In this document: piece by piece, positions 9,001 to 18,900 of the stretch
Layout: every line of letters begins with the position of its first letter
How positions within the stretch are numbered: position 1 is the first letter of the stretch
Assembly (NCBI RefSeq): GCF_001696455.1
Contig: NZ_MAUJ01000002.1
Location: 186,001 to 250,000, forward strand
Source: Pseudoalteromonas luteoviolacea
Lineage (GTDB): Bacteria; Pseudomonadota; Gammaproteobacteria; Enterobacterales; Alteromonadaceae
Length of the DNA stretch: 64,000 nucleotides
Direction: 5' to 3'
Notes under the pieces: generated by a model
Seen by the model: only the letters and a program-made list of their open reading frames with translations
The model's database searches: none
Told to the model about the DNA's origin: nothing
Made by a program: the position numbers and the translations under genes

Positions 9001-9306
9001 CTATTGCCATTGGAATTTCTTCAACGAAACTTTACCTGCTGCGATCTTAACCCCCTCAGATGCCAAACGTGTTTGTTGCTCTAAAAACTTTTCCGACCCT
9101 TCTGGAAATGAAATTTTGCCCTGCCCATTTATAACCCGATACCAAGGAAGCGAACTGTCTTTAGGTAAGTTTTTAAGCAAGTAACCAACCGCTCTAGCAT
9201 GCCTGGGCGCACCAGATAGCTTTGCTATTTGCCCATATGTTGCAACATTTCCCCGAGGAATAGCGCCAATGAGCGTATACACCCTTTGCTTAAATTCTTC
9301 TTCCAT
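9001..9306 (-). CDS. Alkyltransferase-like protein (ATL, Cys replaced by Trp)
   Basis: A 101-residue protein of the MGMT/Ogt DNA-binding fold: FKQRVYTLIGAIPRGNVATY, then GQIAKLSGAPRHARAVGYLL. Where alkyltransferases have PCHRV, this has PWYRV, so the acceptor cysteine is replaced by tryptophan. Such ATL proteins bind O6-alkylguanine and flag it for nucleotide excision repair instead of removing the alkyl group. I start it at the ATG at 9306 (MEEEFKQ); the open frame runs further upstream but that would overlap the LysR gene by 110 nt. With this start the overlap with the LysR gene end is 17 nt. Confidence 0.87.
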   Translation of the reverse strand: MEEEFKQRVYTLIGAIPRGNVATYGQIAKLSGAPRHARAVGYLLKNLPKDSSLPWYRVINGQGKISFPEGSEKFLEQQTRLASEGVKIAAGKVSLKKFQWQ

Positions 9307-10189
9307 TGTACTGCTCCCCCAACTGATTGAAGCCATCCCACAAATAGTTTGCGACTGAGCCATAATGCGGTAATTTTCGTCTAAATGCATGTATATCAAT
9401 ATTAAATTGGTCTTGTCTATCTAAAACACGAATTTGTTCAAGTCCTCCTTCATGCAACTCTTTTTCGCAATGATTGAGGGTCATCATTGCAAAGCCCAAC
9501 CCTTGCATAACAAACATTTTGATAGTCGAGATGTCATCCAACTTCATAACACTCATACTCTTTGAGTACTCTAAGCGGTCACTGTCAAATTCAAACCCAC
9601 TCTCTTTCATAGCAAGACATGGGTACTGATTTAACTCTTCAAATGTTAGCTCTTTTGGCATTAGACCAGCTTTTGCGACAAGTCCTAAAGTCACCTCGCC
9701 AATAGCAATAGACTCTAAATCTCCTGTGGCATGAAACAAGTTAAACCATGGCCCAATACCGATATCAGAGAGTCCTTGATTGACCCTTTCAAGTGCAACG
9801 AAGCGCTTTCCACTCGTAATTTCAAATGCCGTTGACGGGTATTGTTGAAAAGCACTTTTTATCAGCTCATTGCAACCATAGTCGTAACTCATCGCTTCGT
9901 AACAAATATTAAATTTTGGTTCATTGCCCTGCGCTAAATCCGATGCCATTGCCTTGAGATTTTCATGGTGTTCTATGAGTTTGACAGCTTCTTTATAAAA
10001 TCGCTTGCCCTCTTCGGTGAGTTTTATGCGATAGTCTTCGCGAGTTACGAGTGCAAACCCAAGCTCATTGCTGAGTCTTTTTATTGCTTGTGTAACAGCT
10101 GGTTGAGTTTTGAATAGACGTTTTGCAGCATCATTCAAACTGGCCGATTGCGCAACAACGTGCAGCACTTCTAAGTCTGACAACTTCAT
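9290..10189 (-). CDS. LysR-family transcriptional regulator
   Basis: A 299-residue LysR regulator. The N-terminal helix-turn-helix is KLSDLEVLHVVAQSASLNDAAKRL followed by FKTQPAVTQAIKRLSNELGF; the rest is a ligand-binding domain of the periplasmic binding fold. It is divergent from an RND efflux pair, which it most likely controls, possibly in response to a pump substrate. The intervening 107 nt are AT rich and contain the palindrome TTAGTACTAA at 10232-10241. Confidence 0.9.
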   Translation of the reverse strand: MKLSDLEVLHVVAQSASLNDAAKRLFKTQPAVTQAIKRLSNELGFALVTREDYRIKLTEEGKRFYKEAVKLIEHHENLKAMASDLAQGNEPKFNICYEAMSYDYGCNELIKSAFQQYPSTAFEITSGKRFVALERVNQGLSDIGIGPWFNLFHATGDLESIAIGEVTLGLVAKAGLMPKELTFEELNQYPCLAMKESGFEFDSDRLEYSKSMSVMKLDDISTIKMFVMQGLGFAMMTLNHCEKELHEGGLEQIRVLDRQDQFNIDIHAFRRKLPHYGSVANYLWDGFNQLGEQYNGRRI

Positions 10190-10296
10190 AAATTTTATTT
10201 ATCGTTTTTCTAATATTTTATAATTTTTATTTTAGTACTAATTTATATATCCTGCACTACATTAAATTAGGAGTCATACATTTAGGAGTAACCTCA
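10190..10296. promoter_or_regulatory. Divergent promoter region, LysR gene / RND operon
   Basis: An AT-rich 107-nt spacer. It holds the perfect 10-bp palindrome TTAGTACTAA (10232-10241), a possible LysR-type operator, and a Shine-Dalgarno AGGAG 8 nt before the GTG start of the adaptor gene. The -10 and -35 elements are not clear enough to name. Confidence 0.4.
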
Positions 10297-11376
10297 GTGT
10301 TTAAACGCGCACTCGTATTATCTGCGGCACTTTTACTAAGCGCCTGCCAAGATGAAGTCAACACCCAGTCGGACAAAGAATTAATTAGGCCTGTAAAACT
10401 TCACACTGTTAACGATCCTGCCGCTGCGACCTTGCGCCACTTTCCAGCCGAGGTCGTCGCAAACCAAGGGTCGTACCTTGCGTTTAGAGTCAATGGTGAG
10501 TTGATAGACTTTCCTATTCTCGCAGGCCAAGAGGTTAAAAAAGGACAGCTGCTCGCTAAGCTAGACCCTGAAGATTTCGAATTGCAGTTTCAACAACGAA
10601 AAGCACAATATGAACTGACAGCCTTGCAATTAAATCGCATTGAGTCGCTCTTTGAAAAGTCGACAGCATCAAAATCTGAGTATGACCAAGCTCTCGCTAA
10701 CAAACAAGTTGCCGAATCTGCTTATCGGATTGCACAAACAAACTTAGAAAACAGTGAATTACGTGCACCATTTGACGGTACCGTCGCAAAGGTGTTTGTG
10801 AAAAACTTTGAGAACATCGTAGCAAAACAGAATATTCTTCGTCTTGAAACTCGAGACCGTATGGACGTAGTGATTCAAGTACCAGAAAAACTAGTGGCAA
10901 GAGTGAATAAAGATTTAGACTATCACCCTAGCGTTGTTTTTGACGGCTACCCCGATAAATCATATACATTAACGATTAAAGAGTGGGATACGCAAGCTGA
11001 CCCAGTGACTTTGACTTACAAAGTTGTATTTTCATTACCTATACCCGAAGATTTTAACTTGCTTGCCGGCATGACGGGACATGTTTATATAGACCCAAGT
11101 AAAGTGACCAACTTAACGAAAAAAACACTAATGGTTCCGACGGAAGCTGTCTTCTCCGCGCCTAATGAGCAGCTTGCAGGCAACCATTACGTTTGGGTCT
11201 TCGATACAGAAACCAATAAAGTTTCAATGCGCCACATTCAAATTGGCCAAATGAGACAATCAGGCATTGAAGTACAAAGCGGCCTGCAAGCAGGAGAAAT
11301 TGTTGTATCAGCCGGCGTGCATCACTTAAAAGAAGGATTACAAGTAAGACCGTGGACTAAAGAGCGAGGCTTATAA
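10297..11376 (+). CDS. RND efflux periplasmic adaptor (lipoprotein)
   Basis: A 359-residue membrane-fusion protein. The N-terminus is a lipoprotein signal with lipobox LLSAC near residue 17, so it should be anchored in the inner membrane facing the periplasm. A biotinyl-lipoyl-like domain (GELIDFPILAGQEVKKGQLL) flanks an alpha-hairpin (about residues 95-150), followed by beta-barrel domains. The start is a GTG with AGGAG 8 nt upstream. The gene is followed after 1 nt by the RND pump gene. No outer-membrane channel gene follows, so a TolC from elsewhere would be needed. Confidence 0.92.
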   Translation: MFKRALVLSAALLLSACQDEVNTQSDKELIRPVKLHTVNDPAAATLRHFPAEVVANQGSYLAFRVNGELIDFPILAGQEVKKGQLLAKLDPEDFELQFQQRKAQYELTALQLNRIESLFEKSTASKSEYDQALANKQVAESAYRIAQTNLENSELRAPFDGTVAKVFVKNFENIVAKQNILRLETRDRMDVVIQVPEKLVARVNKDLDYHPSVVFDGYPDKSYTLTIKEWDTQADPVTLTYKVVFSLPIPEDFNLLAGMTGHVYIDPSKVTNLTKKTLMVPTEAVFSAPNEQLAGNHYVWVFDTETNKVSMRHIQIGQMRQSGIEVQSGLQAGEIVVSAGVHHLKEGLQVRPWTKERGL

Positions 11377-11377
11377 T

Positions 11378-14300
11378 ATGAGCTTAGCGCAATGGTCAAT
11401 TGAGAACAAAGTCATCAGTGCTATGTTCGCTGTTCTTTTACTCGCAGCTGGCACAGTTTCATATTTTGGACTTGGGCAACTAGAAGATCCTGAGTTTACG
11501 TTGAAAAAAGCGATGGTGATTACCACTTACCCCGGTGCATCACCACAGCAAGTTGAAGAGGAAGTGACATACCCTATTGAAAATGCGATTCAAAGCCTAC
11601 CCTATGTGGATTATGTAACATCCATATCATCTCCAGGTAAGTCGCAAATCTCAGTAGAAATGAAAAGCACCTATAGAAAGGAAGATCTAAAACAAATCTG
11701 GGACGAGTTAAGAAGAAAAATTAATGACTTAACACCACAACTACCACCGGGCGTAAATTCGCCAAGTATTATTGACGATTTTGCTGATGTTTACGGCATG
11801 TTATATGGCGTCACAGGAGAAGGCTACACCTATGACGAGCTAAAAGACTATGTTGACTTTCTGCGTCGTGAGCTCGTTTTAGTAGACGGTGTCAGCAAGG
11901 TCACCGTTGCGGGTGAGCAACAGCCACAGGTAGTTGTTGAGATTTCTACGCAAAAGCTATCTCAATTAGGCATATCTCCAAACCACATATTTTCACTTTT
12001 ACAAACTCAAAATACAGTTTCTAATGCTGGTAAAATTCGCGTCGGAAATGAGTCTATTCGACTTCACCCTACAGGCGAGTTTACGGATGTATCTGAACTG
12101 GAAGGATTGCTAATATCTCAACCCGGTGCCAGAGAGTTGATATACCTTGGTGACGTAGCAACAGTCTCAAGAGAGTACCAAGAAGTGCCAAACCATATCA
12201 CTCGATTTAATCAAGATCGTGCGTTGTTACTAGGTATCTCTTTTACATCAGGTGTGAATGTGGTTGACGTTGGTCACGCTATTCAAAACAGATTGAGTGA
12301 GCTTGAATATCAAAGACCCTACGGCATAGAAGTAAATGCAGTCTACAATCAACCAGCCGAAGTTAAAAAGTCTGTGGATGGTTTTATCATCAGTTTACTC
12401 GAAGCTGTCGCCATTGTAATAATTGTATTGCTAATATTTATGGGTGTTAAAAGCGGAATATTGATTGGGGGCATCCTGTTGCTTACAGTTTTGGGAACAT
12501 TTATTTTCATGAAACTGTTCGCCATCGATCTCCAGCGGATCTCACTTGGTGCACTCATCATCGCGTTAGGCATGTTAGTTGATAACGCAATCGTTATCAC
12601 CGAAGGGATTTTGATTAATCTTAAGCGCGGGCAAACCAAGATCAAGGCGGCTGTTAATATTGTTGAACAAACCAAATGGCCACTCCTTGGCGCGACTGTA
12701 ATTGGTATCACCGCTTTTGCACCGATCGGTTTGAGTTCGGATGCCAGTGGTGAGTTTGCGGGTTCTCTTTTCTGGGTACTGTTTATTTCTTTGCTACTGA
12801 GCTGGGTAACCGCAATTACATTGACGCCATTTTTTGCAAATATGCTGTTCAAAGAAGAAATTCAGTCGTCGCAACAAGCGGAACAAGCAGACCCTTATCA
12901 AGGCGCTATTTTTACAGCCTATAAAACGATGCTTAAATTCTGCTTAAAGAACAGATGGACTACAGTGGTGTCTATGGTTTTGCTGCTAGTAGTATCCGTT
13001 ATGGGCTTCAAATCTGTTAAGCAGTCATTTTTTCCGGCATCTAATACACCTATGTTTTACGTAGACTATTGGCATTACCAAGGTTCTGATATCAGAAGTA
13101 CGTCTGACAATGTTGAAAAGCTTGAGCGTTTTTTAAAGCAGCACGACATGGTGAAGGAAGTGACAACGACCATTGGTCAGGGTGCGCCTAGATTCATGCT
13201 CACCTATGGGCCAGAAAAGCAGTATGATGCGTATGGCCAAATGATTATTCGAGTTGAGAACCGCGAAGATGTGATAACCATGATATCCAAAGTAAGGGAG
13301 TTTGCGGCGCAGAATGAGCTCGATGGTCAACTTAAAATAAAGAGAATGGAAATTGGCCCATCAACTGATGCGAAAATTGAAGCGCGGTTTTCAGGCCCTG
13401 ACCCAGTTGTCCTAAGGCAGCTAGCTCATGAAGCCAAAACCATTCTAGCCAAAGACGCCGGCGCTCATAGTATTCGCGATGATTGGAGAGAAAGAAGTAA
13501 AGTACTCCAGCCAGTCTTTAATGAACAAAAAGCGCGCCGTCTCGGGATCAGCAAAACGGACCTGGACCAATTATTATTGACCAGTGTATCGGGCAAAACT
13601 GTCGGTTTGTATCGAGATGGCACTAAAATGCTTCCCATCGTAGCGCGTTCTCCAGAAGCTGAACGATATAGTGTTGAGAACTTGCAAGATTTACAGGTAT
13701 TCAGCCCAGTTCTAAATGTCTATGTGCCTGCAAGCCAAATCGTTGATAGCTTTGAGGTGGTCTGGGAGGACAGCCTAATAATGCGTCGCGATAGAAAACG
13801 CACTATAACAGTGATGGCAGACCATGATGTCATTGGTAATGAAACACCTGCAAAATTATTCGCACGCGTTAAAGCTGATATTGAAGCAATCAAACTTCCT
13901 CAGGGTTATATGATGGAATGGGGTGGCGAGTATGAGTCTTCAACAGATGCACAAACGGCGATTTTTGGGTCGTTGCCCATAGGGTACCTCAGCATGTTTA
14001 TGATCACCGTATTACTGTTCAACTCTGTACGTAAGCCTTTAGTGATCTGGAGTACAGTGCCATTGGCAATCATTGGCGTCACCGCAGGACTCGTAGTGTT
14101 CCAAGCACCATTTAGTTTCATGGCACTACTTGGGCTACTAAGTCTCTCAGGTATGCTCATCAAAAATGGCATAGTATTAATGGACCAAATTAACTTAGAG
14201 GTAGAGAGTGGTAAGGACCCTTACCAAGCTGTTTTCGACTCTGGTGTAAGTCGTGTACGCCCTGTCTCTATGGCCGCGATAACAACCATCTTGGGCATGA

Positions 14301-14443
14301 TCCCGCTGCTTTTTGATGTATTCTTCAAATCAATGGCAGTCACAATTATGTTTGGACTGGGCTTCGCGACAATCTTAACGTTGATAGTTATTCCAGTTGT
14401 TTACTGTTTAGCTTTTAAGATACAAGCGCCCAAACATGTTTAA
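11378..14443 (+). CDS. RND multidrug efflux permease
   Basis: A 1021-residue inner-membrane pump of the HAE-1/AcrB-like family, driven by proton motive force. It begins LAQWSIENKVISAMFAVLL, has TYPGASPQQVEEEVTYPIE typical of the porter domain, and the TM4 motif LGMLVDNAIVITEGI; this group has D-N where AcrB has D-D. The second half repeats the fold (GLLSLSGMLIKNGIVLMDQI). Substrates cannot be deduced. It is cotranscribed with the adaptor and ends at a strong terminator. Confidence 0.94.
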   Translation: MSLAQWSIENKVISAMFAVLLLAAGTVSYFGLGQLEDPEFTLKKAMVITTYPGASPQQVEEEVTYPIENAIQSLPYVDYVTSISSPGKSQISVEMKSTYRKEDLKQIWDELRRKINDLTPQLPPGVNSPSIIDDFADVYGMLYGVTGEGYTYDELKDYVDFLRRELVLVDGVSKVTVAGEQQPQVVVEISTQKLSQLGISPNHIFSLLQTQNTVSNAGKIRVGNESIRLHPTGEFTDVSELEGLLISQPGARELIYLGDVATVSREYQEVPNHITRFNQDRALLLGISFTSGVNVVDVGHAIQNRLSELEYQRPYGIEVNAVYNQPAEVKKSVDGFIISLLEAVAIVIIVLLIFMGVKSGILIGGILLLTVLGTFIFMKLFAIDLQRISLGALIIALGMLVDNAIVITEGILINLKRGQTKIKAAVNIVEQTKWPLLGATVIGITAFAPIGLSSDASGEFAGSLFWVLFISLLLSWVTAITLTPFFANMLFKEEIQSSQQAEQADPYQGAIFTAYKTMLKFCLKNRWTTVVSMVLLLVVSVMGFKSVKQSFFPASNTPMFYVDYWHYQGSDIRSTSDNVEKLERFLKQHDMVKEVTTTIGQGAPRFMLTYGPEKQYDAYGQMIIRVENREDVITMISKVREFAAQNELDGQLKIKRMEIGPSTDAKIEARFSGPDPVVLRQLAHEAKTILAKDAGAHSIRDDWRERSKVLQPVFNEQKARRLGISKTDLDQLLLTSVSGKTVGLYRDGTKMLPIVARSPEAERYSVENLQDLQVFSPVLNVYVPASQIVDSFEVVWEDSLIMRRDRKRTITVMADHDVIGNETPAKLFARVKADIEAIKLPQGYMMEWGGEYESSTDAQTAIFGSLPIGYLSMFMITVLLFNSVRKPLVIWSTVPLAIIGVTAGLVVFQAPFSFMALLGLLSLSGMLIKNGIVLMDQINLEVESGKDPYQAVFDSGVSRVRPVSMAAITTILGMIPLLFDVFFKSMAVTIMFGLGFATILTLIVIPVVYCLAFKIQAPKHV

Positions 14444-14451
14444 GGAAATAT

Positions 14452-14480
14452 AAAAATGGCCGCTTAGCGGCCATTTTTTT
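14452..14480. terminator. Bidirectional terminator between RND permease and rluF
   Basis: A perfect stem AAAAATGGCCGC / GCGGCCATTTTT with a 3-nt loop TTA, with a run of T on the plus side. The loop on the minus strand is the TAA stop codon of rluF, and the last few rluF codons form one stem arm. It serves both converging genes. Confidence 0.9.
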
Positions 14481-15357
14481 TGTTCATTGACAAAGTCCCT
14501 TTTAGCCTTTGTGGCGATTTGCCCGGCTTTTTAGGCTGCTTAGACTTAGCAGAGTTGGTTTTATGAGGCCTTGCTTCATCGCGCTTTTTTGAGCCGTTGC
14601 TTTTTGGTTGCGCACGTTTTTTGTTATCTACCGAAGCCTCTTCGGTTTTTGAAGATCCTTCAATAGAGGCATTGATCTCTGCCATTTCATTTTCACTTAA
14701 GTGTCGCCACTGTCCAGCACGTAGGCCATTCAAGTTAACGTTCATAATGCGAACACGTTTAAGCGTATCAACTTCATAACCAAAGTACTCACACATTCTT
14801 CTAATCTGCCTGTTAAGGCCTTGAGTAAGTACAATCGTAAATTTCTTGGGCCCGTTTTTCTTTACAAAACACTTTTTAGTAACAGTGCCAAGTATGGGAA
14901 CACCTGAACGCATACCATTGATAAACTGCTCATCAATAGGTTTGTCTACGGTAACAACATATTCTTTTTCATGATTATTGCCTGCGCGAAGGATCTTATT
15001 AACGATATCACCTTCATTTGTCAGAAATATGAGGCCTTCTGAAGGCCTATCAAGCCTGCCAATAGGGAAAATACGCTCTGGGTAATTAATCGCACTGACG
15101 ATATTGCTTTTGATTTTGCGCTCAGTTGTGCAGGTCACACCCACGGGTTTATTATAAGCAATATATACGCGTTTTGGTTTGGCTTTCAGTGGCTTATTAT
15201 CAATGAGCACGTCATCACTGTCGGTCACTTTCAGGCCCATTTCCGCTACCTGTCCGTTAACTGAAACCCTTCCTTCACTAATGAAGGTATCAGCTTCCCT
15301 TCGGCTGCAAAAACCCGTTTCACTGATGTATTTATTTAATCGCTTAGGTGTATCCAC
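14464..15357 (-). CDS. rluF: 23S rRNA pseudouridine synthase RluF
   Basis: A 297-residue enzyme that isomerises a uridine of 23S rRNA (U2604 in E. coli). It has an N-terminal S4 RNA-binding domain ([18 protein letters not shown]) and the catalytic [18 protein letters not shown] with the active Asp, then [15 protein letters not shown]. Identity along the whole core to E. coli RluF is evident. The C-terminal tail of about 70 residues is Lys/Ser-rich and disordered, as in RluF. The start is a GTG at 15357 with GAG a few bases upstream; the stop lies in a terminator loop. Confidence 0.92.
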   Translation of the reverse strand: MDTPKRLNKYISETGFCSRREADTFISEGRVSVNGQVAEMGLKVTDSDDVLIDNKPLKAKPKRVYIAYNKPVGVTCTTERKIKSNIVSAINYPERIFPIGRLDRPSEGLIFLTNEGDIVNKILRAGNNHEKEYVVTVDKPIDEQFINGMRSGVPILGTVTKKCFVKKNGPKKFTIVLTQGLNRQIRRMCEYFGYEVDTLKRVRIMNVNLNGLRAGQWRHLSENEMAEINASIEGSSKTEEASVDNKKRAQPKSNGSKKRDEARPHKTNSAKSKQPKKPGKSPQRLKGTLSMNKKNGR

Positions 15358-15462
15358 GCCAATCTCAATATCATAAAAAGCGTAATTGTATATCTAATTA
15401 AACTTAAAATGAATCTAATAAATGGGCACGGTTACTTTTTAAAACTAATATATGGACTCATT

Positions 15463-16566
15463 CTAATCTACTGGCATAGCTTCTTGGCTATTTTGTCTCA
15501 GGTACTTTGGAGAAAAGTCATAGCTCTTAGAACTTTTATCTAGAATACTGAAGCGCTTATAGTCAATTCTTGACCAATCAGGGTTATTCGAAATCCAAAT
15601 GTACTCATCGATATTGTCTCTAGTAATAGAGGATAATTCAAAAGTGATTTGACTATTATTTTTCCAGTACGAATTTCCGTGATGAAAGTCAAAAATAGAT
15701 ACAAGCGCCCAACCGCCCATCATGAAGTGCCCGCCAACAGACGCGCTGAGTTGCCCCTTCTGGATTAATGACAAGCCGTCTGATAACCAGTCAAAGCCTC
15801 CAATTGCAACCTGCCCTTCATCCTTTTTTAACTGTCGAATCGCTGTCTGAGCACCCATCGCCATTAAATCAGAGGCACTCCAAATCAGCTGTGTATCTGG
15901 GTATCGTTTAAATAGTCGCTTTGTTTTTGTATATGCTTGTTCTTTTGACCAGCTTGCATGGACTGTTTGCTGCAGCTTAATATTCGCACTTTTAAAATAA
16001 GCCGCTGCACCTTGATTGCGTTTATCTGACTCACTACCATAGTGACCATTAATTGCTAACCCATTGACTGTGCCTTTATGACCACTAGACATCACACTTT
16101 CGTGTAGCGCCTTAGCTAAATCATATCCTGCCTGATAATTATCAAAATACACTTCGCCCAACCAATGTTCAAAACGCTGTTTTGGAATACCTATCTCATC
16201 TTTCTCCATGCCTGTGATAGTCTGTTCTAGGGTTATAAACTTAATCCCGTAATTATTTAGCATGGTTAAAGTTTGCTCTGCACCACCAGGGTACAGCATT
16301 AAAATCACATAGTCGGGACTTGCTCTGTAGTCCAAATATTTCTTTAACTCTGCGAGCTGAATATGACGATTGCCATCACCATAAATCACATCAATATTGA
16401 CACCCAACTGCTTGCAAGCTTCCTCTGTAATTTGTTGCACCTTTCCCCAAAACGGTTCTCCCGCTAAAGAAGGGTTTACAAACAACACGGAGAAGCTCGA
16501 CTTTGCATTACTTACAAATGAGAAAAGAAGAAAGGCAAACAATAGCGATATTCTTATAAAGGTCAT
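15463..16566 (-). CDS. Periplasmic sugar-binding-like protein, orphan
   Basis: A 367-residue protein with a signal peptide (RISLLFAFLLFSFVSNAKS) and a periplasmic-binding-protein type 1 fold (Peripla_BP_4): SFSVLFVNPSLAGEPFWGKV at the start of the mature part, then the ligand-cleft motifs IWSASDLMAMGAQTAI and VAIGGFDW. There is no ABC ATPase or permease beside it. It overlaps the DUF418 gene by 4 nt (ATGA) and is the last gene of an EAL-HDOD/DUF418 trio. A second related gene lies at 59959-61080. It may be a ligand sensor rather than a transport component; this is inference. Confidence 0.85.
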   Translation of the reverse strand: MTFIRISLLFAFLLFSFVSNAKSSFSVLFVNPSLAGEPFWGKVQQITEEACKQLGVNIDVIYGDGNRHIQLAELKKYLDYRASPDYVILMLYPGGAEQTLTMLNNYGIKFITLEQTITGMEKDEIGIPKQRFEHWLGEVYFDNYQAGYDLAKALHESVMSSGHKGTVNGLAINGHYGSESDKRNQGAAAYFKSANIKLQQTVHASWSKEQAYTKTKRLFKRYPDTQLIWSASDLMAMGAQTAIRQLKKDEGQVAIGGFDWLSDGLSLIQKGQLSASVGGHFMMGGWALVSIFDFHHGNSYWKNNSQITFELSSITRDNIDEYIWISNNPDWSRIDYKRFSILDKSSKSYDFSPKYLRQNSQEAMPVD

Positions 16567-17666
16567 TTAACTACTCTCTTATGAAACCAACCTTGTAGAT
16601 TGGTAAATAGCTTTTCTGCGGGCCCCATTATTTTCCAATGAGCAAGAGACCAAACTAAACTTAATTGTAGAACAGTAAGCCCTCCAAATATGGCTAAAAA
16701 GTGAATTTGACGCAAATCTAGTTGCAAATTTTGCAAGATGATATGAAATATCGCAACGCCGATGACGGATTGCAAAAGGTATAAGGACAGTGAGTATTGG
16801 CCAGAAGCGACCAACAGTCCGCTATAGCGCTCAACAATAGTTGAAAAGTGAATAGCAAGGCTAATTAAGGCCAAACAAAAAGGAATCGCAAATAACCAAT
16901 TTAAAACCTCAAATACAATCCGATGTTCTTGAAAAAGATACCAGCGTGTAAGAGCTGACCCTATTAGGGCCAGAGGGATTAACACCACTACCGACAAAGA
17001 ACTCGATAAGGCGTTACCTTGGAACCAATGTGCCCGGTATACAAGCACGCCAATAAGCATTAAACCAAAAGTATACCAAAGAGTTAAAAAAGGCAGTAAC
17101 ATCAACATATCAAGGTAGTTTGCAGCGTTTTGCTTTAAAAATGAAAGTAGCCCCAACCATGGGTTTTCACTTCCAAAGCTAGAGACCCCCTCTTGAACAC
17201 TAGGTTCAGGAAATGCCATAGCTAAATAGACGAGTAATAAAATCGGCAAAGTGACAGCGCATAAAGACAGCTTTAAAAGCGTTTTTGAGTCTGTCTTTAT
17301 TACATAAATTAATAGCAGGCCAGACAAAGCATAATTAAAAAGGATGTCCCCTGGCCATATCAAAAAGCCATGCACTAAGCCGATAACGCCTAGAGCATAT
17401 AGTCTCGCCAGTGCTTTACGAGCAAAAGTCAAAGGCCCGTATTTGTCGAGATAAAGGCACATTGAGAACCCAAAAAGTATACTAAATAAAGTCCGAAACC
17501 TGCCTTGTGCTACAACATCAATAAACGCAGTTAAAAGTGAGTCAATTACACTTTCACTATTTGCAGCATACCCATTATTGAAATCTGCCATGTAAGCTAA
17601 GTTTGTAAGCGGTAAGCCCAGCAACGCGAAGCCCCGCAGGGCATCCACCAGCGCGATTCTACCCAT
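16563..17666 (-). CDS. DUF418 family multi-pass membrane protein
   Basis: A 367-residue inner-membrane protein with about ten hydrophobic helices. It opens RIALVDALRGFALLGLPLTN, the family N-terminus shared with acyltransferase-3-like proteins, and has FRTLFSILFGFSMCLY and the C-terminal DUF418 part. Function of DUF418 is unknown. Its ATG forms TAATG with the stop of the EAL-HDOD gene, and its stop overlaps the next ATG by 4 nt, so all three are translationally coupled. No regulatory signal is visible inside the group. Confidence 0.87.
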   Translation of the reverse strand: MGRIALVDALRGFALLGLPLTNLAYMADFNNGYAANSESVIDSLLTAFIDVVAQGRFRTLFSILFGFSMCLYLDKYGPLTFARKALARLYALGVIGLVHGFLIWPGDILFNYALSGLLLIYVIKTDSKTLLKLSLCAVTLPILLLVYLAMAFPEPSVQEGVSSFGSENPWLGLLSFLKQNAANYLDMLMLLPFLTLWYTFGLMLIGVLVYRAHWFQGNALSSSLSVVVLIPLALIGSALTRWYLFQEHRIVFEVLNWLFAIPFCLALISLAIHFSTIVERYSGLLVASGQYSLSLYLLQSVIGVAIFHIILQNLQLDLRQIHFLAIFGGLTVLQLSLVWSLAHWKIMGPAEKLFTNLQGWFHKRVVK

Positions 17667-18883
17667 TAATAAACATGTTCACGGTACATATCAGCCCAGT
17701 TTACTGCCTGAGCATGAAACTCAGGTAAACTCTCATCTGACATGTTGAGCATCGTACACGCCTCTTGCATTGCCCACCAGCTGCCACTTTCATAAGCTCT
17801 GACAATATTGAGAATGTAAAACAACGTGTTTGGCTCCCCTAACAAGGCGTCGTGTAGAACTTCGGGAAATGGAAGCCGCTGAACAACAACTTCCATAGGC
17901 TTATCCAATATCGCATCAAGGAGCGAAAATAAACCAGTTAGAAAACTCATACTAGCTAAAGAAGGCGCGATTTGTTTACTTATCAACTCACAAAACCTTG
18001 AACGGACAATACTTAATCGTGTCAGTTCAGTTGGTTTTTGCTCCGCAACATGCGCTGTCATTATCAAATTTACAAATTTAATAATCCGTTCATGCCCCAG
18101 ATATACAAGTGCTTGCTTTAACGATTCAATACGGTTTTTTATCGGAAAGACGCCTGAATTTATCAACCTCAATAGCTTGTAAGCTAGTGCGGTATCTTGC
18201 GCAAAGAGCTCAGCAATGCGCGGAATGTTCATATTGGGTTTGAGCGCTTCGGAGTATATGAGCATCACCACAGCGTAATTAATTTCAATATCATTTTGCG
18301 AAATCATAGTAGGCTTGGCAAAAAAGTAGCCTTGGAAAAAGTTAAACCCCATTTCCTTAGCTAACAAAAACTCTTCTTCTGTTTCTACTTTCTCAGCCAA
18401 CAGCTGTAAATTTTTACGCTTTTTTAGCTCTTCCACTAAGGGGGCGATTTCTTTTAGAGGGCTTTGGATCAAATCAAATTTAACGAGTCTAGCCAGTTTT
18501 AAAAAAGGCTCCCACTCTTTAGAGTAATTAAAATCATCTAAAGCCAAGCGAAAGTTCTTATGGAATAACTGTCTAACTTTTTCATAGTTTTCAGTCGTTG
18601 GAGGAATCGTCTCTAACAACTCAAGAATAACGTCATCCGTTGGTAGGAATTGCGCCAGTTCTTGGTTTAATGACTCTTCACCGATGTTTATAAGTGCCTT
18701 TTTTCCTGATGTTAAATACCTTGTCCCTAAATTGAGTTGATTATCCATAATCAACCTTGCTGTAGCAGCATTTTCAGCGATATTGGGAAAGCTGTTTTTC
18801 ATTCCATCACGAAACAACAGCTCATAAGCTACCACATGCTTTTTGCGATTAAAAATGGCTTGTCGAGCCACAAACACTTTCAA
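17666..18883 (-). CDS. EAL-HDOD signalling protein (YuxH type)
   Basis: About 405 residues: an N-terminal EAL-like domain (VFVARQAIFNRKKHVVAYELLF, later LALDDFN, then LQLLAEKVE and GFNFFQGYFFAKP) and a C-terminal HDOD domain (LAYKLLRLINSG, IESLKQALVYLGHERI). The EAL motif reads ELL and the DDFGTG block is altered, so phosphodiesterase activity on cyclic-di-GMP is doubtful. I choose a TTG start at 18883: AGGAG lies 7 nt ahead, and the family starts right there; the open frame from 18910 (also TTG) lacks a ribosome site. First gene of a coupled trio with DUF418 and a binding protein. Confidence 0.85.
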   Translation of the reverse strand: MKVFVARQAIFNRKKHVVAYELLFRDGMKNSFPNIAENAATARLIMDNQLNLGTRYLTSGKKALINIGEESLNQELAQFLPTDDVILELLETIPPTTENYEKVRQLFHKNFRLALDDFNYSKEWEPFLKLARLVKFDLIQSPLKEIAPLVEELKKRKNLQLLAEKVETEEEFLLAKEMGFNFFQGYFFAKPTMISQNDIEINYAVVMLIYSEALKPNMNIPRIAELFAQDTALAYKLLRLINSGVFPIKNRIESLKQALVYLGHERIIKFVNLIMTAHVAEQKPTELTRLSIVRSRFCELISKQIAPSLASMSFLTGLFSLLDAILDKPMEVVVQRLPFPEVLHDALLGEPNTLFYILNIVRAYESGSWWAMQEACTMLNMSDESLPEFHAQAVNWADMYREHVY

Positions 18884-18900
18884 ATCATCGCTCCTAGCTT

